Of a DNA stretch of 41,793 bases, positions 15,942 through 22,643 are shown piece by piece. Source of the stretch: a virus. The stretch is taken from IMG/VR virus record IMGVR_UViG_3300037119_000735, positions 1 through 41,793 of that record; one strand, written 5' to 3'. Every line of letters begins with the position of its first letter. Positions within the stretch are counted from its first letter, which is position 1. The position numbers and the translations under genes were made by a program. The notes beneath the pieces are model-generated. The model saw only the letters and a program-made list of their open reading frames with translations, was not told the DNA's origin and searched no databases.

Positions 15942-16345
15942 GTGGGTGGCCCGCTTGCATCAAGCACGACGGCAAGCACCAGTCCGTCTATGGGCAGTGC
16001 GTCCACTGGGGAGCGCCCTGCGCCATCCGGATGGGCGAATGCCAGGAGTGCGGGCAGGAGATCGCGTTTCGGCGCGATCTCCGCTCTGGCCGCGTGACCA
16101 TCATCGAGGCCGGGTCAGATGTTCCGCACCGCCACCCGGTGCCGGTCAAGGTCGAGATTGACGCCGAAGGATTGGCGGACGGCATCGCTCTCGCCCTCGA
16201 CAGCCTGATGGAACGCAGGCGTGAGCAGAGAGCCAGCTACGCACAGAAAACCGCTCCTGAGCCCACCAGCGGCGATTCTGGGCCATCAGAGGATCAAGCA
16301 ATCATCGGTACGCCGGTGGGAAGGGCGGATGATGGCGATAGCTAA
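15938..16345 (+). CDS. Cys-rich early protein with helical tail
   Basis: A 135-residue protein starting with GTG at 15938. Two Cys pairs (YGQCVHWGAPC and GECQECGQEI) suggest a zinc-binding head at residues 5-40, followed by a beta segment and an acidic-helical tail with SLMERRREQRA. It overlaps the ATPase gene start by 17 bases. No known family. Confidence 0.5.
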   Translation: MSGWPACIKHDGKHQSVYGQCVHWGAPCAIRMGECQECGQEIAFRRDLRSGRVTIIEAGSDVPHRHPVPVKVEIDAEGLADGIALALDSLMERRREQRASYAQKTAPEPTSGDSGPSEDQAIIGTPVGRADDGDS

Positions 16346-17723
16346 TACCAGTATCCGCGCGCCGAAGGTGGCGCGCGACGGCCTCGGGTTCAGGGTAGAG
16401 CCGCACGAGGCCCCGGTGAGCATGACGTTCTCGCGGATCGTGGAGCGCAGCTCGGAGCTGACGGCCGAGATCCACGTCCAGACCCGGCCGGGCTCGGGTC
16501 ACGTCCTGCGCCGCCGCATCAACCTGCTAGGGGCGAGGGCGCCGGCCGACTTGGCGAAAGACCTCGACCTCGCCACCGACGCGGCCGGCTGGCCCTGGCG
16601 GCGGATCGTGGAATCGGCGTTCGCGTCCGTGGTCGAGTCCTTCCGATCCGGCGATGCCGTCAAGGTGCTCGGCGGGAAGGCGTCGGCGCCGCCGGCGCCG
16701 ACGCATCTAATCGCCGGGGGCGTGCTCATCAAGAACACGGCGAATACGTGGTTTGGGCCGGGCGGCACTGGCAAATCGACGGCGGCGGTGGCGGCCTGCG
16801 TAGCCCATACCATCGGGCAGCCGTTCGCTGGCCTGGAGACGGAGCAGGGCATAGCTTTGTACCTGGATTGGGAAGACGAAGACGAGGCGATGGAGCGGCT
16901 GCTCTGGGAGGTCTCCCGAGGCTACGACCTCGACCAGAGCGTCCGACTGCATTGGCGACGGATGAAGGCGCCGCTGGCCGGCGAGATCGCCTTTGTCTCG
17001 GCACTGATCGACCGCATCGGTGCTACCCTGGTCGTGATCGACTCGGCCACCCGGGCGATGGGCGCAGCCGGCGAGCACGGCACCTACGAGAGCACCGCCG
17101 TTGCCTTCGCTGAGGCGATCAGGGCCCTCGGGAAGGTGACCATCCTCATCATTGACCACGTTGACGGCGCGACGGTCAAAGAGGGCATCATCGCCAAGAA
17201 GTCCTACGGCAGCATCCACAAGATGAACTTTGTCCGCAACGCCTGGAGCCTGACGCCCGACGACGAAGCCAGCGAGCAGACGGTCGGCTGGACGCACGCG
17301 AAGGTCAACTACATCCGCAAGCGCCCGCCGTTCGGGATTCGCTATCAGCGAGATCAGGTCGTCGGTGGACTGCGATTGATCCCGATGGCAGAGGCCGACG
17401 TCGAGGTGATGGCGAAGGCCATGCCGCAGTGGAAGCAGCTCTCATCGCTGCTGGAGCGCACCGGGCCGCTCGATATCAAAACGGCGGCGCTGGAGCTGTT
17501 AGGGCGCGACGACGACAAGGCGTGCAGCCAGACCCGAGTCATCTTCAGTCGTGACCGTGGCGTTCACATGGTCAGACTCCCGGACGGCCGCATCTCGGCC
17601 CGGTTCACGCCGATGCCTGTTTCGGATGGCACCCCGTTCCGATTCCCAGGACGGCCGAAACTGAGCATGGTGGAGGGCGTAACATCCCCAGAATCGGAGG
17701 CTTCCGATGAGGTGCCATTCTAA
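16329..17723 (+). CDS. RecA-fold ATPase, RepA/DnaB-like
   Basis: A 464-residue protein, start chosen at ATG 16329 behind GGGAAGGGCGG (ATG 16332 also possible). Walker A is GPGGTGKST at about residues 143-151, and a Walker B-like LVVIDSATRAMG lies near 234-245. These define an AAA_25/RepA-type hexameric ATPase, used by phages and plasmids as a replicative helicase or helicase loader. The C-terminal 100 residues contain a winged-helix-like part (LLERTGPLDIKTAALELLG). TGTTACG iterons start at its 3' end, in keeping with a replication role. Confidence 0.8.
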   Translation: MMAIANTSIRAPKVARDGLGFRVEPHEAPVSMTFSRIVERSSELTAEIHVQTRPGSGHVLRRRINLLGARAPADLAKDLDLATDAAGWPWRRIVESAFASVVESFRSGDAVKVLGGKASAPPAPTHLIAGGVLIKNTANTWFGPGGTGKSTAAVAACVAHTIGQPFAGLETEQGIALYLDWEDEDEAMERLLWEVSRGYDLDQSVRLHWRRMKAPLAGEIAFVSALIDRIGATLVVIDSATRAMGAAGEHGTYESTAVAFAEAIRALGKVTILIIDHVDGATVKEGIIAKKSYGSIHKMNFVRNAWSLTPDDEASEQTVGWTHAKVNYIRKRPPFGIRYQRDQVVGGLRLIPMAEADVEVMAKAMPQWKQLSSLLERTGPLDIKTAALELLGRDDDKACSQTRVIFSRDRGVHMVRLPDGRISARFTPMPVSDGTPFRFPGRPKLSMVEGVTSPESEASDEVPF

Positions 17724-17870
17724 GGGCTTTTCTCCGAGAGAGGCAGGGGGCGTAACACGTAACATCCCTTTAACTACAGAAAGTGTTACGGGGGGTGTGC
17801 GTTTGCTTCGCACGCCCACCCCCGATAACAGCGAAACATATATCCATGTTACGGTGTTACGGTGTTACGC
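17679..17870. repeat. TGTTACG iteron cluster, possible replication origin
   Basis: Seven copies of one 7-mer in about 190 bases. CGTAACA occurs at 17679-17685, 17751-17757 and 17758-17764. The complement TGTTACG occurs at 17784-17790, 17847-17853, 17855-17861 and 17863-17869, the last three as an 8-base tandem repeat. A GC-rich hairpin lies inside the cluster. It directly follows the RepA/DnaB-like gene. Both a replication origin and a multi-site operator would look like this. Confidence 0.7.
17791..17823. repeat. GC-rich hairpin in iteron region
   Basis: GGGGGTG (17791-17797) pairs with CACCCCC (17817-17823) and TGCG (17798-17801) with CGCA (17809-17812), leaving a CGCC bulge and a TTTGCTT loop. 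There is no T-run, so it is not a classical terminator. It sits between the two orientations of the iteron. Confidence 0.65.
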
Positions 17871-17885
17871 TCTCAGGGGGTTTTC

Positions 17886-18107
17886 ATGATTCGAGGACGT
17901 ATCCAGATTGGCGACATCGTCACCGGCCGCGCCGGCGGCGAGCAGTGGATCGTCACTCATGTCCGTGGCCCACGCATCGAGATCATGCGCGACCGCACCG
18001 ACTCCCGAGGTGTCAACTGGATCGAGCGGCGCGAGGTCACCCGCCGTGATGTCGTCGTCGTCGGTAGTCAGATCCCACTTGGCCTATCCACGGAGACGGG
18101 CGTATGA
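17886..18107 (+). CDS. Hypothetical small beta protein
   Basis: A 73-residue protein starting at ATG 17886, seven to eight bases after AGGGGG. The sequence RIQIGDIVTGRAGGEQWIVTHV looks like an SH3-like beta barrel, with Arg-rich surroundings that may contact nucleic acid. It directly follows the iterons and overlaps the next gene by four bases (ATGA). Confidence 0.55.
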   Translation: MIRGRIQIGDIVTGRAGGEQWIVTHVRGPRIEIMRDRTDSRGVNWIERREVTRRDVVVVGSQIPLGLSTETGV

Positions 18108-18490
18108 CCGCAGATGCCCCAAGAACGCCGCTCAAGCCCTCTACAGCCGTTTCTAGGTCGAAAACGGAGAGAGTGGCACCCCACTACAATCCGGCCGAAT
18201 CTAAACCGATTCAGCAGACCGAGCGCGCCTTTCAGGCTTCCGTGGTCAGGTACGCCAGGCTTATGGGCTGGACGTGCCATCACCACTACGACTCGCGGCG
18301 GTCATCCCCTGGTCTGCCGGACTTGCTACTCGTCCGCCGACCCCGCGTCGTCTGGGCAGAACTCAAGAGCGAACGCGGCCGGCTCACTCCAGACCAGCGC
18401 GCCTGGATAACCGAGCTTCGAGCCTGCGGCCAGGAAGCCTACATCTGGCGCCCGAGCCAGTGGCAGGACGTAGAACGTATCTTGAAGTAG
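18104..18490 (+). CDS. VRR-NUC domain nuclease
   Basis: A 128-residue protein. Residues 40-110 show the VRR-NUC fold of the PD-(D/E)xK superfamily: helix ERAFQASVVRYARLMGW, then SPGLPDLLLV with Asp73, then WAELKS with Glu86 and Lys88. Phage members act as Holliday-junction resolvases or nicking enzymes in recombination and packaging. The first 35 residues are probably disordered. It lies between the iteron region and the ParB-like gene. Confidence 0.85.
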   Translation: MTADAPRTPLKPSTAVSRSKTERVAPHYNPAESKPIQQTERAFQASVVRYARLMGWTCHHHYDSRRSSPGLPDLLLVRRPRVVWAELKSERGRLTPDQRAWITELRACGQEAYIWRPSQWQDVERILK

Positions 18491-18510
18491 GGTGCTATGA
18501 TGGGGACAGC

Positions 18511-19137
18511 ATGACATCTGCAACTGCCTGGCGGAATCGGATCATCGGGCACGGCGAGGAAGCGCCGGATCAGCTGCTCGCCAACCCCCGAAATTGGCGT
18601 ATCCACCCGAAGGCGCAGCAGGACGCGCTCGCCGGCGTGCTCGATCAAGTCGGCTGGGTCCAGGACGTCATCGTCAACCAGCAGACCGGCCACGTCGTTG
18701 ACGGCCACGCGCGAGTCGCCATCGCCATCAGCCGATCGGAGCCATCCGTCCCCGTCGTGTACGTCGACCTCTCCGAGGACGAGGAAGCCCTGATCCTGGC
18801 AACGCTCGATCCGTTGTCCGCGATGGCAGTCACCGACCGCGAGCAACTGTCAGAGCTGCTGGCCGAGATCAGCACCGGCGATGCGGCCGTGCAGGCGATG
18901 CTGGACCGACTCGCCGGGGTCACCGACGATCCGATGGCAGAGTGGCAGGGGATGCCGTCCTTCGAGCAGGAAGACCACATGCCATATCGGACGCTCAACG
19001 TGCACTTTGCCGATGCGGACGCGGTTCGAGACTTCGGGCAGATCGTCGGCCAGACGCTCAGCGATGCGACGAAGTCGATCTGGCATCCAGAGCAGCGATC
19101 CCAATCGCGCGGGACGTTCGTCAGCGATGAATCCTAG
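18511..19137 (+). CDS. ParB/Srx-fold protein
   Basis: A 208-residue protein starting at ATG 18511. Residues 20-110 contain the ParB-like nuclease/sulfiredoxin fold: LLANPRNWRIHPKAQQDAL, GWVQDVIVN, and HVVDGHARV with the DGHAR motif at 64-68. In phages such ParB-like domains often stand next to, or fused with, DNA-modifying enzymes. Here the stop overlaps the start of a TET-associated glycosyltransferase by 11 bases, so the two are probably made together. Confidence 0.8.
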   Translation: MTSATAWRNRIIGHGEEAPDQLLANPRNWRIHPKAQQDALAGVLDQVGWVQDVIVNQQTGHVVDGHARVAIAISRSEPSVPVVYVDLSEDEEALILATLDPLSAMAVTDREQLSELLAEISTGDAAVQAMLDRLAGVTDDPMAEWQGMPSFEQEDHMPYRTLNVHFADADAVRDFGQIVGQTLSDATKSIWHPEQRSQSRGTFVSDES

Positions 19138-19993
19138 ATATCCTATCTACGTCATCTCGAAGGGGCGTTCCGAGTCGCGCCTGACGAGTCGTGCGCTTGA
19201 GAGGATGCGCGTACCGTATCGGATCGTCGTCGAGTCACAGGAGTACGCCGAGTACGCCGCCGTCATCGACCCGGCGAAGATCCTGACGCTGCCGTTCTCC
19301 AACCTCGGGCAAGGTTCGATCCCAGCCCGTAACTGGGTCTGGGAGCATTCGATCAGCGAGGGGCACGCCCGTCACTGGATTCTTGATGACAATCTTCAAG
19401 ACTTTGGGCGAACGTACCGGAATACCCAGCCCAGACTGCAAGACGGAGCGGCTATCGCAGCTATGGAAGACTTCGTTGACCGATATCAGAATGTCCCGAT
19501 GGCTGGCCCGAATTATCGGACCTTCGTACCGCAGCGATCAGTGATGCCGCCGTTCTATCTGAACCATCGTGTGTACTCGTGTACCCTGCTAGCGAACGAC
19601 GTACCGCACCGCTGGCGTGGCCGATACAACGAAGACACTGACCTCTCGCTGCGCTTCTTAAAGGACGGCTACTGCACCATTCTGTTCAACGTCTTCGTCG
19701 TTCAGAAGATCCCGACGATGACGATGAAGGGCGGCAATACCGAGTCGCTGTACCTGCTGCCGGACGGTACGGACGGTCGTCTGCTGATGGCGCAGTCGCT
19801 CCAGCGTCAGCACCCGGACGTGACGAAGATCACGCGCAAGTGGGGCCGATGGCAGCATCAGGTTGACTATCGGTCGTTCAAGACGAACCGGCTCATCAAA
19901 AGGCCCGGTCTGGAGATCCCAGCCGGGCCGAACGAGTATGGGATGAAGCTCGTGACTACGGCATCTCAACAGGGTGATAGCCGTGCGAGCTAA
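19127..19993 (+). CDS. TET-associated glycosyltransferase (TAGT), DNA hypermodification
   Basis: A 288-residue protein that I recognise as the TAGT family. Visible hallmarks are YPIYVISKGR at the N-terminus, LPFSNLGQGSIPARNW, HWILDDNLQDFGR (metal-binding DDN at 87-89), AGPNYRTF, RWRGRYNEDTDLSLR and TMKGGNTE. Family members transfer sugars onto hydroxymethylated bases in phage DNA. It is translated with an upstream ParB-like protein. No TET/JBP dioxygenase or hydroxymethyl-transferase was found in the window, so the acceptor base is unknown. It might rely on a host enzyme, act on a free nucleotide, or have a different acceptor. Confidence 0.85.
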   Translation: MNPRYPIYVISKGRSESRLTSRALERMRVPYRIVVESQEYAEYAAVIDPAKILTLPFSNLGQGSIPARNWVWEHSISEGHARHWILDDNLQDFGRTYRNTQPRLQDGAAIAAMEDFVDRYQNVPMAGPNYRTFVPQRSVMPPFYLNHRVYSCTLLANDVPHRWRGRYNEDTDLSLRFLKDGYCTILFNVFVVQKIPTMTMKGGNTESLYLLPDGTDGRLLMAQSLQRQHPDVTKITRKWGRWQHQVDYRSFKTNRLIKRPGLEIPAGPNEYGMKLVTTASQQGDSRAS

Positions 19994-20159
19994 CCTCCAG
20001 CAGCCGCCACTGTCGATCATCAGCCGTCCGCGCCATACGAGCCGCGACCTCGGCACTCGGATAGAGTCGCTGGAGCGGTCGCCACGCCATCAGGGTAGGG
20101 TCATACCATTCGAGCTTGTACAGCGGCCCTGTCGCGTCCAGTCGCCGTTTTCGGTGCAT
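19956..20159 (-). CDS. Hypothetical small protein
   Basis: A 67-residue basic protein on the minus strand, converging with and overlapping the glycosyltransferase gene by 38 bases. It contains LYKLEWYDPTLMAWRPLQR, a likely beta hairpin, then a helix (EVAARMARTA). It follows the HTH gene directly. Unknown function. Confidence 0.55.
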   Translation of the reverse strand: MHRKRRLDATGPLYKLEWYDPTLMAWRPLQRLYPSAEVAARMARTADDRQWRLLEVSSHGYHPVEMP

Positions 20160-20342
20160 CTAGGTTCCCTTCCTCGGCCGTCCGGCCTTGCGGTTAGCGA
20201 CCAGCTTCAGCGCATCTGGACGGATGCTCCAGTCCCGCCCATGCCGCACAGCCGGCAGCCGCCCAGCCAGGATCAACTGGCGCACGCGCGCCTGGGAGAC
20301 ACCCAGGCGCGCGGCAGCTTCGCTCGTGGTGAGGCTTGCCAT
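20160..20342 (-). CDS. MerR/excisionase-type HTH protein
   Basis: A 60-residue protein. TTSEAAARLGVSQARVRQLI, then AGRLPAVRHGRDWSI and a basic tail, is the classic winged helix-turn-helix of the excisionase/MerR-like helix-turn-helix family. It could be an Xis-type architectural factor or a small regulator. No integrase was seen, so a regulatory role is as likely as excision. It is packed between two small minus-strand genes, with the downstream gene starting immediately after. Confidence 0.75.
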   Translation of the reverse strand: MASLTTSEAAARLGVSQARVRQLILAGRLPAVRHGRDWSIRPDALKLVANRKAGRPRKGT

Positions 20343-20561
20343 CTAGCGCCCCCACTCTCGACGGCTGTAGAGGTCGATATCCGACGAGCCGCACCTGGGG
20401 CACTCCAGTTCGCCGTCGTCAAGCTCGGCCAGCGTGCCGTCAACGCCGGTACCGCACTCCATGCAGGCGAAACGCGGCTCGGGCGGCTCGTCCTCCTCCT
20501 CGATGTAGTCCGGGACCATCGCGTCGTAGGCAGCCTGTGCGCGGTGAAACGCTGCGTCCAT
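20343..20561 (-). CDS. Small zinc-ribbon protein, paralog of 11938-12126
   Basis: A 72-residue protein. The N-terminal MDAAFHRAQAAYDAM matches the product of 11938-12126. After an acidic linker (IEEEDEPPEP) there is a zinc ribbon with CMECG and CPRCG. Two minus-strand blocks each carrying a copy of this module suggests duplication. Function unknown. Confidence 0.65.
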   Translation of the reverse strand: MDAAFHRAQAAYDAMVPDYIEEEDEPPEPRFACMECGTGVDGTLAELDDGELECPRCGSSDIDLYSRREWGR

Positions 20562-20564
20562 GTC

Positions 20565-20840
20565 CTAGCCCTCCATGCTGTTGCGGATGTCGATGGCGCG
20601 AGTCGCGAAGTTTACGGCGTCGCAGAACTCGCGAGCGGTTCGGCGCTGGTAGCCAAACGGGCAGGTGATCGCACCCTGCTCGTTGAAGATCTCGTTGACG
20701 AGATAGCCGCCGTAGATCCCGTTGTGATCGAGCGTCCAGCTTCCGACGTCCTGATAACTCGCCGCCTCGCGCCTGCTGCATGCCAGCAACAGGCGCGCGA
20801 ATGCGGCCTGAGCGTCGCGCTTGGTGTACCGGTCTGCCAT
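20565..20840 (-). CDS. Hypothetical small protein
   Basis: A 91-residue protein starting at ATG 20840, with GGAGG eight bases upstream. It is mixed helical and beta, with QAAFARLLLACSRREA and VGSWTLDHNGIYGGYLVNEI. It is the first gene of the leftward block and follows the promoter at 20860-20888. The middle segment resembles small phage proteins of unknown function. Confidence 0.6.
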   Translation of the reverse strand: MADRYTKRDAQAAFARLLLACSRREAASYQDVGSWTLDHNGIYGGYLVNEIFNEQGAITCPFGYQRRTAREFCDAVNFATRAIDIRNSMEG

Positions 20841-20859
20841 GTCGTTTCCTCCTGTACTT

Positions 20860-20888
20860 ACTCTAACACACACGTAAGAGATTGTCTA
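20860..20888 (-). promoter_or_regulatory. Leftward sigma70-like promoter
   Basis: On the minus strand, TAGACA (complement of 20883-20888), a 17-base gap and TAGAGT (complement of 20860-20865). It overlaps, on the other strand, the -35 of a rightward promoter (20882-20911), so the two probably compete. Confidence 0.55.
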
Positions 20889-20911
20889 CAGGGTAGAGAT
20901 TACGATAGTGT
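20882..20911 (+). promoter_or_regulatory. Rightward promoter for packaging genes
   Basis: TTGTCT (20882-20887), an 18-base gap and TAGTGT (20906-20911). It stands upstream of the terminase small subunit start at 20933, which has GGAGG eight bases upstream. It is weaker than consensus and shares bases with the leftward promoter. Confidence 0.45.
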
Positions 20912-20932
20912 AATAGTTTCGGAGGCTGCGTG

Positions 20933-21337
20933 ATGGGCCGGCCAACGAAGTACACGCCAGAGACGGCCAAGACGATCACCGACGCCATCTCTGCCGGCAA
21001 CACCCGTAAAGCCTCTGCGCAGTACGCCGGCATCTGCGAGGACACGTTCCATGTCTGGATGCGCCGTAATTCAGATTTCAGAGCGGCCGTAGAAACCGCC
21101 GAGGCCCGAGCCGAAGTCGGTCACGTCCTGAATATCCGTACAGCCGCTATCAATGGCACCTGGACCGCCTCCGCGTGGTGGCTCGAACGAAGACGTCATG
21201 AGGACTGGGGACGCAAGGACCGGATCGAGATCATCAACAGCGTTCGTGAGATGGCACGCGCTGCTGGGGCCGACGAGGACGCTGCCGTCGCTGAGGCCGA
21301 GGAATACCTGAAAGAGATCAGAAGTGCCCGCCGTTAG
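20933..21337 (+). CDS. Terminase small subunit
   Basis: A 134-residue protein starting at ATG 20933 after GGAGG. The N-terminal helix-turn-helix (KYTPETAKTITDAISAGNTR, then AGICEDTFHVWMRR) and the following helical segment with NGTWTASAWWLERR are typical of small terminase subunits that recognise the packaging site. It overlaps the large subunit gene by 14 bases. The DNA-binding HTH is followed by an acidic helical tail. Confidence 0.85.
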   Translation: MGRPTKYTPETAKTITDAISAGNTRKASAQYAGICEDTFHVWMRRNSDFRAAVETAEARAEVGHVLNIRTAAINGTWTASAWWLERRRHEDWGRKDRIEIINSVREMARAAGADEDAAVAEAEEYLKEIRSARR

Positions 21338-22625
21338 CCCGCCCGAGGCCATCCTCGTCCGCTCGCATATGCGCGAGTGGCTGCGTGAGCGCCGGCAGGT
21401 TGAGAACGATCCCGTCCTGCTCTCGCCGCTCCAGTGGGCCGAGCAGAACGCAACGATCGTCCTCCCCACCGAAGGCCGTATGCCGTTTGCGCCCTACCCG
21501 TACCAGCGCGACCTGCTCGAAGACCGCTCCCTGCGTCGGGTCGTCCTCAAGGCAAGGCAGACCGGGATGAGCAACGTCATCGCGATTGAGGCGTTGCACT
21601 TAGCCATCACCCGCCCAGACAGTACGATCCTGTTCGTCTCCAGGAACCAGCAGGCAGCTCGAGTCCTCATCACCTACGCCCAGCACACGCTCAGTGGGCT
21701 ACGCCAGATCCCCGAACTCACCAACGAGACACAGTCAGAACTCGCCTTCCCGAACGGCAGCCGCATCATCAGCCTGCCAGCCACCGCTAGCACCGGCCGA
21801 GGCTTCGCTGCCACCCGCGTCTACCTGGACGAGTTCGCCTTCTGCGCCTACGATGGGCTGATCTATGAGTCCATCGTCGGTACGGTATCCACTGGTGGTG
21901 ACCTGACCGTCCTGTCTACAGCCAACGGCCGCAACAACGTCTTCTTCCGCCTCTGGTCCGGCGTCGAGGGCGGGCACTGGACGCGACACCGCGTTCACTG
22001 GTCGGACTGCCCACGCTATGACGACGCCTGGGCCGAGCGCACCCGAGCCGGCATGACGAGACAGGCGTTCGCACAGGAGTACGACCTGGACTTCCTGACC
22101 TCGGGTGACGCCGTCTTCGACCCTGCCGACCTGGCCCTGTGCGGCGACGACTGGATCGGCGATAGCGAGCGGTGTACCCAGTTCGTCACGGCATGGGACA
22201 TCGGCCGCAGGCAGGACCACACGGTCGGTATCACCCTCGGCCAGCGTGGCGAGGAGTGGCACGTCGTGGCCTTCGAGCGCTTCTTAGCCCCCTACCCCGT
22301 CATTCAGAGCAGGATCGAAGCCCGAGCGGAAGAGTACCCCGGCCGCCATGTCGTGGAGTCCAACGGCGTTGGTGACCCCGTCATTGAGAACCTGAGCGTC
22401 AGAGTTGATCCGTTCACGACGACAGCTCGGACCAAAGTGCAGGCGATCCAGGCGTTGCAGCTGCTGATCCAGCAACGCCGCTTCAAGCATCAGGAGCAGC
22501 AGCTCGCCAACGAACTGAGCGTGTATGAGTGGGCAGACTCCGGCATCGTCCAGGACAGCGTGATGGCAGCGTCTATCGCCGCGTTCACCGTCCAGAAGCC
22601 GGCCCGTCAAGCGTACGTATGGTAG
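21324..22625 (+). CDS. Terminase large subunit
   Basis: A 433-residue packaging motor starting with GTG at 21324. The ATPase has a Walker A-like KARQTGMS at residues 76-83, Walker B VYLDEF around 167-171 (Asp169, Glu170) and coupling motif STANGRNN near 199. The nuclease domain begins with TAWDIGRRQDHT near 289, the first acidic residue of the RNase H-like fold. It cuts concatemeric DNA and fills heads with ATP hydrolysis. Adjacent genes are the small subunit and portal. Confidence 0.93.
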   Translation: MPAVSPPEAILVRSHMREWLRERRQVENDPVLLSPLQWAEQNATIVLPTEGRMPFAPYPYQRDLLEDRSLRRVVLKARQTGMSNVIAIEALHLAITRPDSTILFVSRNQQAARVLITYAQHTLSGLRQIPELTNETQSELAFPNGSRIISLPATASTGRGFAATRVYLDEFAFCAYDGLIYESIVGTVSTGGDLTVLSTANGRNNVFFRLWSGVEGGHWTRHRVHWSDCPRYDDAWAERTRAGMTRQAFAQEYDLDFLTSGDAVFDPADLALCGDDWIGDSERCTQFVTAWDIGRRQDHTVGITLGQRGEEWHVVAFERFLAPYPVIQSRIEARAEEYPGRHVVESNGVGDPVIENLSVRVDPFTTTARTKVQAIQALQLLIQQRRFKHQEQQLANELSVYEWADSGIVQDSVMAASIAAFTVQKPARQAYVW

Positions 22626-22643
22626 CGAGAGGGGGTGAACCCT

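Noticed and set aside
17791-17823. Rho-independent terminator at the GC hairpin
   Set aside because: No T-run follows and the hairpin lies within the iterons.
18480-18520. Promoter with TATGAT near 18497 upstream of the ParB-like gene
   Set aside because: The best -35-like sequence (TAGAAC) is 19 bases away and the match is weak; the gene is in an operon.
20160-20342. Evidence of lysogeny from the excisionase-type protein
   Set aside because: The HTH fold is also found in many regulators and there is no integrase or attachment site in the window.
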